Of a DNA stretch of 64,000 nt, positions 1 to 9,030 are shown piece after piece. The first letter of the stretch is position 1. Every line of letters starts with the position of its first letter. The stretch spans positions 2,232,001-2,296,000 of the forward strand of contig OX637804.1 in assembly GCA_951802425.1 (NCBI GenBank), read 5' to 3'. Source of the stretch: Clavaria fumosa (taxonomy: Eukaryota; Basidiomycota; Agaricomycetes; Agaricales; Clavariaceae). The notes below the pieces were generated by a model that saw only the letters and a list, made by a program, of their open reading frames with translations, did no database searches and was not told the origin of the DNA. The position numbers and the translations under genes were made by a program.

Positions 1-477
1 TGACCCCGCTGCGATTCGTAGTGGGTTCGCGACCTCGGGGATGGCTACTGTTCGCCTTTGCCAATCAATCCTTGGGTTATGCTTCCGGAGCCATTCCATC
101 CCTAGTATTATGTCGTCTTCCCCTATGTCTGCTACTAGGAATGTCTCCCAGCTTTCTTTCCCTGCGATTGTGACCTTTATTCTGGTCGAGTATCTGACCT
201 TTCCTCCTTTGTTCGTGGTGAGGTCGATGTTGATTAGTGTAATCGGCTCCTCAAGTAGTTTCTGCCCTGTTGTCTTTGCTAGCTTCTTTGACAAGAAGTT
301 CACGTCTGCGCCACTGTCTACTAATGCTCGTGTACTGGTTCGGGTTTCCCCTTTCCAGATTGTTATCGGAACATAAATCTGGTTTTCATAAGGGTCGGAC
401 CGAACTACAGTACATCGAGACACTTTCGAAAGGACTGAAGGGAGTGTGGCGTCCTCCTTCAGTCTTGGGCAAAATCC
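1..477 (-). CDS. Pol start (retropepsin), gypsy-type element, partial at window edge
   Basis: Start of the Pol polyprotein of a Ty3/gypsy-like element, reading leftwards out of the window. The frame is open from the gag-pol junction to base 1. It contains the aspartic protease signature ALVDSGADVNF (bases about 290-330) and, further on, the second retropepsin motif IILGMEWL followed by RKHNPRIDW. The protease releases Gag and Pol proteins in the particle. There is no ATG: the frame is -1 relative to gag, so it should be made by frameshifting at the heptamer at 471-477. Reverse transcriptase, RNase H and integrase would lie outside the window. The stretch is CpG-rich and has no stop, so this copy may be young. 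Confidence 0.85.
420..477 (-). promoter_or_regulatory. Programmed -1 frameshift signal, gag-pol
   Basis: The heptamer GGATTTT (477 to 471 on the minus strand) is in register G_GAT_TTT with gag. After a 6 nt spacer comes a perfect 9 bp stem (arms 456-464 and 433-441) with a 14 nt loop. Five loop bases (443-447) can pair with 420-424 to make an H-type pseudoknot. The gag stop lies in the first stem arm. GGAUUUU is a known -1 slippery heptamer in dianthoviruses. Activity here is inferred. Confidence 0.65.
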
Positions 478-1541
478 TGCTCCTGAGCACTACCCTCCTC
501 ATCTCCTTCTTCACTGACTGATACTTTCTTGGCATAGGTCTGGTTCGCAGTCTGCTTCTTGGGGCAATTCTTGGCCAAGTGGCCAGTTTCGTGGCATGTG
601 AAGCATCGTCCTTCTTTAAAGTGTCTGATGCGTTCTTCTGGATTCATTCGCACTGCTCGGATCTGTCGCCCAGCTGGCCTTCGTACTAGACCGCCCCTCT
701 CCCTCATGCGTGTGAGGATTCTTTCTTCGAATCGTAAGGCCGCATGCAGCAGGTCGGACATGCTTTCTGGTCGTGTTATATTGACCATTGCATCCTTGAT
801 GCTCTCCTTTAGTCCGGCGTAGAACTGATGCGTCAATGCGGCTCCATTGTAATCCGTGAGTGGTGCGTCCTTCATGAAGGCTGCGTAGTAGTCAGCTACG
901 GTGGTGGTCTGTCGGAGTTTCTCGATTCTCTGCTGCGCTTCAATCCTTGTGTCCAATGGTCCCCAGAGTCTTCTGGCCTCCCTGACTAGGGTCTCGAAGT
1001 CATCCAAAAGTGGGTCTGGGATGGCTCGCTCGAGGGACTGGAGGATTCCATAGGCCCACGGCTGAACGTTCTCTCCTTCGCAGAGTCGTAACAGGTACAT
1101 TGTCTTGTTTCGGTCTAAAGCAAAGTACCCTGGGTAGCTCTGGAAGTACACCCGCAGTTGGATTGTGAATGGCCCCCAGTTCTTCCTCTGGCCGTCGAAG
1201 GGTTTGGGTGCCGGGGGTCTCAGTCCTCTCCCATCGTCCCTCGAATCCGGGTCTGGGGCCGGGGTAGAGGTGGGGATTCGGGTTGTCCGGATTCTGAATG
1301 GGTCCGGATCAGGCCTCCACTCCTCTCCTGGGGACTCCATTTCCGGTCTGGGGATCTCCATACTCTGTTCTCCTATAATGGATGATGGCACCACCAGTGA
1401 TCCTTCCCCTCTGGGGGTTGTCGATCCCTCGATCTCTGAGGGGCCGGCGGTCAGTCCTGCCCCCGCCGGGTCTATTCTGGCTGGTGTTGCCGGCCCTTTC
1501 TTTGTTCCTATTCCGAACTTGGCCAATGTCTCTTTACTCAT
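459..1541 (-). CDS. Gag protein of gypsy-type element
   Basis: A 360-residue structural (capsid/nucleocapsid) protein of the element. The N-terminal third is rich in proline, glycine and charged residues. A capsid-like helical region of the retrotransposon Gag type follows (around residues 115-275, including WGPFTIQLRVYFQ and ADYYAAFM). The C-terminus has one CCHC zinc knuckle, CFTCHETGHLAKNC, for RNA binding. The start ATG overlaps the stop of the upstream ORF in an ATGA (1538-1541), so reinitiation or coupled translation is plausible. The C-terminus ends inside the frameshift stem, and pol continues in the -1 frame. No stops or indels are visible. Confidence 0.85.
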   Translation of the reverse strand: MSKETLAKFGIGTKKGPATPARIDPAGAGLTAGPSEIEGSTTPRGEGSLVVPSSIIGEQSMEIPRPEMESPGEEWRPDPDPFRIRTTRIPTSTPAPDPDSRDDGRGLRPPAPKPFDGQRKNWGPFTIQLRVYFQSYPGYFALDRNKTMYLLRLCEGENVQPWAYGILQSLERAIPDPLLDDFETLVREARRLWGPLDTRIEAQQRIEKLRQTTTVADYYAAFMKDAPLTDYNGAALTHQFYAGLKESIKDAMVNITRPESMSDLLHAALRFEERILTRMRERGGLVRRPAGRQIRAVRMNPEERIRHFKEGRCFTCHETGHLAKNCPKKQTANQTYAKKVSVSEEGDEEGSAQEQDFAQD

Positions 1542-2340
1542 GTCACCGAGTAATTCACGTCGTAGATATAGTCGAAGTTAATGTTCTGAATTCTTCCTAA
1601 TTGGTCTCGTCCAATTGTCGGGCTTCCTCGTAGGCTTGTTAATCGCGCCTTTCGGCAATAGTCTCGTGGGTTGCAGTGGACGTGTGGGAGAGTTATTCCG
1701 TCTCCAAATTCTATTGCAATCCCGTGCGCCTCGTCTCTCGAGGGTGGTAATGGTCGGTCTGGTCTTCCTGACTCCTCGGTTGTCTCCTCTTGTTCCGTAG
1801 AGCGTTGTTCAGGTGTTACGGAAAGCGGGGCCGAAGGCTCGGAGGTGCTTTCCGTCAGGTGATCGGGTGCCGGGATTATGTTAGTCCCAAGTGCCGGAAT
1901 GAGAGGATCAAACGCTGTCTGGTCGATTGGGTCGAATTGGGAAATTACTCTGTCGCTGGGTCTTCCGGGACCTAGGTAAGAGCGAAGTAGGGTGGTTCTG
2001 GCTCTGTACTCGAAGTCAGAGGCTTCGAGGACTCGTTGTCTGAGATTGGCTACTCCTCGTGCGAATGCGTGCTCGAGGGCTTGTCGGTCGGGGTGATCGC
2101 GCCCAAGGATGTCGACGCAAATAGAATGACTGAACTCAGTCAGGTGGTGTGTGAGTTGCGTGATCTGTGTTCGTCGCTGAGTCAACGTCGGGTAGATCCG
2201 TCCGGAGCTTGGCGTAGTTGCTACTTCAGGCCAGGAGGAGAGGGGGTATCTCTTGTCGGCAGTAGGGAAAGCCAGTGTGATCTCACCAAAATACGATAAG
2301 GTGATAAGGGACAAGTGAACAACGCTAAGGGGTTTCCCAT
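1538..2340 (-). CDS. ORF upstream of gag, unknown function
   Basis: An open frame of about 260 codons directly upstream of gag, ending in an ATGA overlap with the gag start. It has no in-frame ATG of its own. The ATG at 2340 enters this frame if a 35 nt GT-AG segment (2252-2286, GTGAGA...CAAG) is removed; that is short for an intron, so the true start is uncertain. The product is rich in Arg/Pro/Ser, with a helical stretch (TQRRTQITQLTHHLTEF) and no motif I recognise. Its position suggests an extra N-terminal Gag domain or an accessory protein of the same element. It is intact. Confidence 0.5.
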
Positions 2341-2798
2341 GCCACTGCACCCCTTATATACCTCAGGGGAGCTGCGGGCTCCTGCGGCGCAGTCCATCGT
2401 CCGCAGCCCAAGGATGCTATCCATCTACTGCGGCGTACTCCTCCGCAGGCCTGCTCAGTCCGCAGCTGCCTGTTACTGCTCTTCGACGCAGCCGTCCTTG
2501 TGGGGCCACGCAGCCCGCAGCTGGCCGAATGCTGCCCTACACTCTTATCTTGAACGTCATCGCCTTTCGCTTATCGGCCCATGTGTTGCTCCGCAGTCTT
2601 CCACATGGCGCAGCTTATCTCCACATGCTCCTCCGTTTGTCATGTGCTCCTGTGTGGCGGTTTCTTCCCACCGCCTCACTTATCTCCCGGTTCTTATCCA
2701 CCCCTCGTAGTATATAAGGAGGGTTTGTACCACTTCTCTCTCCCCATCTTCTGCTATGTGCTGGGGCCCCCACAAGCTTAACTTCCTCCCCTCCTCCA
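2341..2798. promoter_or_regulatory. Divergent promoter region
   Basis: Two TATA boxes face away from each other: GGTATATAAGG on the minus strand (2352-2362), close upstream of the gag-side ORF, and TATATAAGG on the plus strand (2711-2719), about 80 bp before the ATG at 2799. The 350 bp between them is GC-rich and repeats the word CGCAG about ten times. It may include part of the 5' LTR of the minus-strand element, but no TG...CA boundaries could be fixed because the other LTR is outside the window. Confidence 0.45.
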
Positions 2799-3245
2799 AT
2801 GTCTTCCAACAAGTCGCCCCCCTCGAACTCTCTTGTGCCGCCTTTCATTGGGTGGTTCAGAGGGGAGCCGACGACCTCCTCATTCTTACCGTTGCTCGAC
2901 GATGCTACGCTTGCGGCCATCCTGGCCATTTTGCGTCGGGATGCCCTCGAGTCGTCCGCCCGGGCAACCTTATCTGTGACCTACTCGAGGACCCCCACAG
3001 TACCGTCTTTTCTTCCATTTCTCATTTGCTTTGCTGATTTCTTTCTTGCAGAATGGGATAGCGCTCCCCCTACTCGGTGGGCCTCTCCTACCTCCTACTC
3101 CGGGTGGAACTCCACTCCCCCACCCTCGCCTCCTCCGTCAGCCCCTGCGATGGCTACGGTGGCTTTGCCAGACGTCGAGGGCGAATATGTCCAGGTTGGG
3201 GAGTCTCCTTCTCAGTCGGTGGACGAGGATAGGCTCTGGGTCTAG
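2799..3245 (+). CDS. Hypothetical protein, possibly part of the gypsy element's opposite-strand unit
   Basis: A 148-codon ATG frame starting about 80 bp after a plus-strand TATA box. The product starts MSSNKSPPSNSLVPPF, has a short helical segment (LDDATLAAILAILRRDALES) and ends with a Ser/Pro-rich then acidic tail (EGEYVQVGESPSQSVDEDR). A good intron-like segment lies inside (3000-3051, with a CTGAT branch-like site and TTGCAG acceptor); splicing it would move the tail into another frame (stop near 3273). No family is recognised, and it may not be a real gene. Confidence 0.3.
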   Translation: MSSNKSPPSNSLVPPFIGWFRGEPTTSSFLPLLDDATLAAILAILRRDALESSARATLSVTYSRTPTVPSFLPFLICFADFFLAEWDSAPPTRWASPTSYSGWNSTPPPSPPPSAPAMATVALPDVEGEYVQVGESPSQSVDEDRLWV

Positions 3246-3479
3246 TGGCCCTAACGTCGAAGATTCCGTTTGACGTAATACATAGTTTCTGGTTTCGGAT
3301 TGGTTCTTGTATTACTTAGGTGCTTCGATCCCATAAACCAATCCCCAATGGCCATCAACAGCGAGGAGCATCTCCTCGCTCTTGATTGCCATTGGTACTT
3401 TGGTCTTCCTGTCTTTAGTGTCGCGGTTGTCCTAGTCGTGTTGCCTTTGTTGTAGTTTGCCTTAGTTACATAATCGACT
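3246..3479. other. No gene seen
   Basis: About 230 bp, still CpG-containing. It has a short inverted pair around the word GCGAGGAGCATCTCCTCGC. No coding signal was recognised. It ends where the decayed LTR/gag-like repeat begins. Confidence 0.3.
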
Positions 3480-4740
3480 TCGTCATTCTTCCCATGACAG
3501 CTTCGTTGTGGCCCGCGCCACCTCCAACTCCCTCCTCTGCTCCCACACTCTTTTCCCTGCCTCTTCCTCTTTCCTCCTTGTCTCCGCCTCCTCCTCCTTT
3601 CATTTCCACTCTGCCTCCTCCTCCCTCTGCTTCATGTCTGCCTCCTCCTCTTGTCTCCTCCACACCTTTGCTGCCTGCAGCACTTCCATCTCCACCTGGA
3701 GTTTCTGGAATTGGACTTCGTAGTTGTTGTCTTCTTCAGCCATGCCTGGTGGTGGTTCAGGTCTAAGGAGAGGGGACTGGTGGTGGATTGATGCCCCGGA
3801 TTATATACCCGGCCACAGATTTTGAACTCCAACGAATCTCCAATCCCATTTCTGTCCTTGGATCGCAATTGCCTTGATCTGAACACCCCAATCCAGTCCA
3901 GGGGTGGTAATGGATCCAGGGCCCTGAGAGGGAGATACTGTCATGCCCGTGCCAACTGGAGTATTCTCCGGCCTTCTCCAGCCTTCTCTGGTGGTCTCCG
4001 GACCCCCAATCGCAACTCCAGGCTCTTGGACTTATGTCCAGAGTGCCGGACTTTACTTGCATGATGTAGCGCAGGATCAGGAAGTGTGCCTGAAGGGCCA
4101 CCAACTGATGTCCACACTAGTTGCTGTTGCCTTGGGCAACCAGGAACTGGTCCTGCCCCGGACCTGTTACCTGGACAATTTGATGGACTCCCGGAAACAT
4201 CTGTACAATCATAGTTAGTAGTTTAATGTTTGTCCGAATCAGATTCCATCTCCATCTCATAGTCCTGTTGTTAAGTTTATTTCCTTACTCCCAGACATTA
4301 CTCTGTAGCTACGAACAGATTCCGTAGTTGTACCAGAGTTATCTCTGTCACTAGCATCGCCCCAGACTTTTGTATAAGTACTCATAGATTTATGGCCTTG
4401 TCTAGCCAGTCTGAATATCAACCCCACCTACTTGCATTCTACTCTTGCATTGCCTGAAACCCATCTCCTGCCTTTTCCCGAAATCCAAGACACTGATCCA
4501 CAGAGGGCATCATTTCAATATGTTCACTAAGTCTCATCCAATCCCAAGTCCAACTCTGCCCAAACTCCAGTTTGCTCCACCATGCCCTGACTTTGTCATT
4601 CTCACCTGGACTTTGTTATTCTCACCCAGACTTTGCTATTTCCGCCTGGACTTTACTCTGCCCAACCCCTGCAACATAGATATAACAGATGGTATATACC
4701 TCACTTTACCACCCCAAATATTTTCCTGATGTCATGTTCC
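3480..4740 (-). mobile_element. Decayed LTR plus coiled-coil gag-like remnant (copy 1 of a three-copy family)
   Basis: Reads leftwards. Its start (about 4740) and the motif near 4520 match, in reverse, the LTRs at 30792 and 56293 (shared words GAACATATTGAAATGATGCC and CATGACATCAGG). Near its end a TATATAATC box lies about 70 bp before ATG 3745. The ATG opens a short frame, MAEEDNYEVQFQKLQ, rich in Glu/Arg/Lys and coiled-coil-like, that stops after about 45 codons and continues as purine-rich decay to about 3480. The plus-strand copy at 31737 starts the same way (...IKFQKLQ...). CpG is depleted and no intact protein remains. Confidence 0.55.
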
Positions 4741-5441
4741 CACTGTGGAGGTTGCCATAGAGGGCAAAGATCAATTTCCACATAGGAAAGCTATCCTACT
4801 ACACCAGGTATTTATACCAGCAACAGCAGCTGTACATATAAGTGATACATAGGCTACATGCAGAAGAGGGGGACAAAGCCATGAGCCAGTACAGGGGAAC
4901 AGTCCAAAATAAGAAATTATCATTTCCAGCATTTGTTTGGCAGTACAAGTGTCAGTAATATAATACTATGGTTGGGCCAAAGTGGGAACAGGGTATTGGT
5001 GGAGGGGATATTACAAGCAGAGAGCTAAGAAGTATGAGATGGTGATATCCAGGGGGGAAGGAACATGGCAGGAGGAAGGCTCAGCTAGTATCAATTAAGC
5101 TACATTTGACAGATAGGGCATCAGTTCTATTGCATTGGATCTACCTGCATCACAAAAGCTAGAGCATGTGAAAAGTGCCAAAGAGCTGGGGGTGGTCATA
5201 TGCAGGGTCATGACCAGTCATGTGCTGGTAACCCTTGTAATGCTTGTAGTGCCTGTAGCATCAGTGTTGCTATTTGTCTTTTTTTGCTGTCCTGGTTTCA
5301 CTATGAGGGTTGACCCAAGTAATTCTAACAGACTGCATCAAGTCCAAAGCAAGTGTGGATGTGGAGTTCCCCAAACAATTTCCTGTGACTGGATGAGCCC
5401 ATGTCCAAGTTAAAATAGTGTGTAGATATATTTCCCAAATT
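4741..5441. other. CpG-poor spacer, nothing recognised
   Basis: 700 bp of CpG-poor sequence between the decayed LTR and the palindrome. The only longer open frame (5135-5413) has no recognisable motif. No repeat copy or RNA gene was seen. Confidence 0.3.
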
Positions 5442-5686
5442 CCTTAGACCCTGTAAATATGACTCTTAAATTCTTTGAACACAGGGTTGAAATCACACCT
5501 CAAACACCTCAAATAGTGGTATACCATAATTAGGGATCATGTGACAGATGTACCATAATGAGATGTTTGTAGTTGTTAGCATGAATGATATTTGTGCTAA
5601 CAACTACAAACAATCCAAATTTGGCACTTACATGTCATGTGACACCTGGGTGAGATCCACTCAACACCCATATTTAGATGTTTGTA

Positions 5687-6319
5687 GTGTTGCTGCAGCT
5701 TGGCCAGCTGCCAAGCCAGCTCAATGAGCTTCGGCTTCGGCTTCACAAGCTGACCTTGTTTTGCCCAAGCTGAAGCTGTAGCCATGGCTGCAGCTCCAGC
5801 CACAGCTTGAAGCTGACTCAAGCTGTAGCTGTGGCTACAGCTGGCTAGCTGTGGCTTGCAGCCAGCTAACAATGGGAACTGGCCTAGAATTACAAAAATA
5901 CCATTATAGAACTACATCTCATCATCATCATCCTGGGCAATGGTGGCTAATACCTTGTCAAACACAGTGTCAAAGTCATCCAGTAACATGTCTCCAAGAA
6001 GATCTTCCTCCAGGGCAGGATTGACAGACATCAATGTCTCTAACCATGCATACAAGAATAGAGAGAAGCAGCTGCTTGGTGATAGACAACAGTTGCAGAC
6101 CCAGATAAGCATAGCGGAGGGCAGTGGAGGGCAGTGGAGGAGGAAAAAAACAATTCTTTGCCCCATTGATGGACGTCTTGGGAGCCGTGGCTTGAGCAGC
6201 AGCTGTGCAGCTTGGAGAAAGCCTCAAGCTGAAGCTGAAGCTGATGTCAAGCCAAGCCAATCGATCGGCTCAGCTTGGCTTATGACCAGCTGGGCTTCAG
6301 CTTGAAGCTGCAGCAACAC
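5687..6319. mobile_element. MITE-like insertion in the left palindrome arm
   Basis: A 633 bp segment with terminal inverted repeats GTGTTGCTGCAGCTT / AAGCTGCAGCAACAC, filled with AGCTTGAAGCTG-type short repeats. It is flanked by a 12 bp direct repeat TAGATGTTTGTA (5675-5686 and 6320-6331). The right arm keeps the empty site with a single copy of this 12-mer (near 8105-8116, reverse strand). The insertion is therefore younger than the palindrome. No transposase is encoded, and a 12 bp duplication does not fit a common superfamily. Confidence 0.75.
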
Positions 6320-8146
6320 TAGATGTTTGTAGCTGTTAGTGCAGCTGATATTTGTGCTAACAACTACAAATAATCCAGATTTGGTGCATACAGTATGTCA
6401 TGTGACTGACCAACTGCTGTTTTCCCTCTTCTCCCCAAACACACCCAAGGATGACACACCAGAGTCTGTGCTGCAGTCAGTGGATGTATAGTGTTTAGTA
6501 GATTTTCAGCAACAAGTCAAAGAGGTATTATACTGCTGTTTGTAGTCAGTATTCTGGGCCAACCCCAGTCTCCTGACAAAAACAATCAAGTGCAATTTTC
6601 TGGCAAGGACCCATAGATATTGATGAGCCACACTTGACACCTTGCCTCTATTATATGTCAGTCTCTTTGGGATAAATCTCAGCATTTTTGAATGCAACCC
6701 CAGAGCTTCCCAGTAATATTTGACAAAATTGCCAATATGGGTCTTGTCAGTGTTCATTGGTGTCAAACACTGTTTCCAGTGTCTAGATTGGTGGAACATT
6801 ATGATATGAGCCATATTACAAGATTTCAGGGCAATTGATTCAGACACCATGGAGATATAACATTATTTCATGTAAGAACACCAGATTGGCTAAGAACTGC
6901 CCTGAGACCAATGCTGCACTCTGGACACTGCTTCCAGTGTTTGGATTGGTTGAACATCATGACATGAACCCCATCACAAGATTTTTGGGCAATTGATTCA
7001 GACACCATGGAGCTATAACATTATTTCATGTAAGAACAGCAGATTGGCTAATAACTGCCCTGAGACCAATGCTGCACTCTGGACACTGCTTCCAGTGTCT
7101 GGATTGGTTGAACATCACAACATGAATCATATTACAAGATTTCAGGGCAATTGATTCAGATGCCATGGAAATATAACATTATTTCATGTAAACTGTCCAA
7201 AGTACAGCATGGGTCTCACAGCAGTCCTTAACCAATTTGGTGTTCTTACATGAAATAATGTTATATTTCCATGGCATCTGAATCAATTGCCCTGAAATCT
7301 TGTAATATGATTCATGTTGTGATGTTCAACCAATCCAGACACTGGAAGCAGTGTCCAGAGTGCAGCATTGGTCTCAGGGCAGTTATTAGCCAATCTGCTG
7401 TTCTTACATGAAATAATGTTATAGCTCCATGGTGTCTGAATCAATTGCCCAAAAATCTTGTGATGGGGTTCATGTCATGATGTTCAACCAATCCAAACAC
7501 TGGAAGCAGTGTCCAGAGTGCAGCATTGGTCTCAGGGCAGTTCTTAGCCAATCTGGTGTTCTTACATGAAATAATGTTATATCTCCATGGTGTCTGAATC
7601 AATTGCCCTGAAATCTTGTAATATGGCTCATATCATAATGTTCCACCAATCTAGACACTGGAAACAGTGTTTGACACCAATGAACACTGACAAGACCCAT
7701 ATTGGCAATTTTGTCAAATATTACTGGGAAGCTCTGGGGTTGCATTCAAAAATGCTGAGATTTATCCCAAAGAGACTGACATATAATAGAGGCAAGGTGT
7801 CAAGTGTGGCTCATCAATATCTATGGGTCCTTGCCAGAAAATTGCACTTGATTGTTTTTGTCAGGAGACTGGGGTTGGCCCAGAATACTGACTACAAACA
7901 GCAGTATAATACCTCTTTGACTTGTTGCTGAAAATCTACTAAACACTATACATCCACTGACTGCAGCACAGACTCTGGTGTGTCATCCTTGGGTGTGTTT
8001 GGGGAGAAGAGGGAAAACAGCAGTTGGTCAGTCACATGACATACTGTATGCACCAAATCTGGATTATTTGTAGTTGTTAGCACAAATATCAGCTGCACTA
8101 ACAGCTACAAACATCTAAATATGGGTGTTGAGTGGATCTCACCCAG

Positions 8147-8258
8147 GTGTCACATGACATGTAAGTGCCAAATTTGGATTGTTTGTAGTTGTTAGCACAA
8201 ATATCATTCATGCTAACAGCTACAAACATCTCATTATAGTACATCTGTCACATGATCC
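8147..8258 (+). repeat. 112 bp hairpin repeat unit (copy; partner at 5534-5645 on -)
   Basis: The unit runs from GTGTCACATGACATGTAAG to CATCTGTCACATGATCC. It contains an internal stem of about 15 bp (TTTGTAGTTGTTAGC with GCTAACAGCTACAAA). It occurs in both palindrome arms and again, outside the palindrome, at 8789-8900. Confidence 0.7.
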
Positions 8259-8788
8259 CTAATTATGGTATACCACTATTTGAGGTGTTTGAGGTGTGAT
8301 TTCAACCCTGTGTTCAAAGAATTTAAGAGTCATATTTACAGGCTCTAAGGGTCTTGGTTTTAAAATCAGGCTAGGGGAAGAAGATTATGTAATTGAAATT
8401 CTACACAGTGATAAGCTAGAGACTAGTGATGGGTGAGCTAGGGGCAGATGAAAGAGGGGGATCCCTGTTTAGTTGTGGGGAGCTGTGGAACTGTGAGTCA
8501 TGATAGCCATAATGCAAGATGCAATGGAGTTGGGAGTGAGGGTTCAAATCATCCAGAGTTGAGTGGTGAGTCTGGGGGGGAAGGAGGGGCCCTGATGAGG
8601 CTCAAGTCTGAGGAATATATATACAGGGATAGTACATGATGTCATCTCAACCTGTTGAGACTTCATGATACAATGAGAGTTGGGCAGATGCTCAGCATCA
8701 GATCAGAGAGCTGCATGTGATGAGGCTTTTTGTTTGGCCAAGATGCCATGTTCTTGTCTCACTCATGTGACTGAACCCTCCCACCCTG

Positions 8789-8900
8789 GTGTCACATGAC
8801 ATATAAGTGCCAAATTTGGATTGTTTGTAGTTGTTAGCACAAATATCATTCATGCTAACAGCTACAAACATCTCATTATGGTACATCTGTCACATGATCC
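8789..8900 (+). repeat. 112 bp hairpin repeat unit (third copy)
   Basis: Almost identical to 8147-8258 but outside the palindrome, so the unit is an independent small repeat, perhaps a miniature element. The same internal stem is present. It is followed at 8955-9025 by four degenerate 17-18 bp repeats of the type TCATCTTTGTGCACTCC. Confidence 0.65.
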
Positions 8901-9030
8901 TGTGACTCAGTTCCATATCAGGGCAATCAGCTTATCAGTCAATCCCCCCATTGTCATTGTGCACTCTCCATCATCTTTGTGCACTCCCTGTCATCCTTGT
9001 GCACTCCTTGTCATCTTTGTGAACTCAAAA

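Larger units (their letters stand above)
5442..8350. repeat. 2.9 kb imperfect palindrome with ~1.1-1.8 kb arms
   Basis: The two arms are near-perfect reverse complements. Inner positions pair as x + y = 14437 (for example 7190 with 7247), leaving a 56 nt spacer (7191-7246). Outside 5675-6319 they pair as x + y = 13792, because the left arm has an extra insertion. Each arm contains about three tandem units of ~158 bp (left units begin near 6841, 7000, 7158) and one copy of the same 114-codon frame (6506-6850 on -, 7587-7931 on +). That frame encodes identical peptides with no known motif and is probably not a gene. The structure resembles a foldback element or a palindromic duplication. Confidence 0.85.

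Noticed and set aside
7587..7931. 114-codon frame present in both palindrome arms as a possible gene
   Set aside because: Identity of the two copies follows from the palindrome itself; no motif, no promoter and low complexity of support.
8350..9030. Search for a left-hand inverted partner of the GGGCCC array for KDZ element A
   Set aside because: No GGGCCC units or inverted match was found left of the JmjC gene, so no boundaries for element A are claimed.
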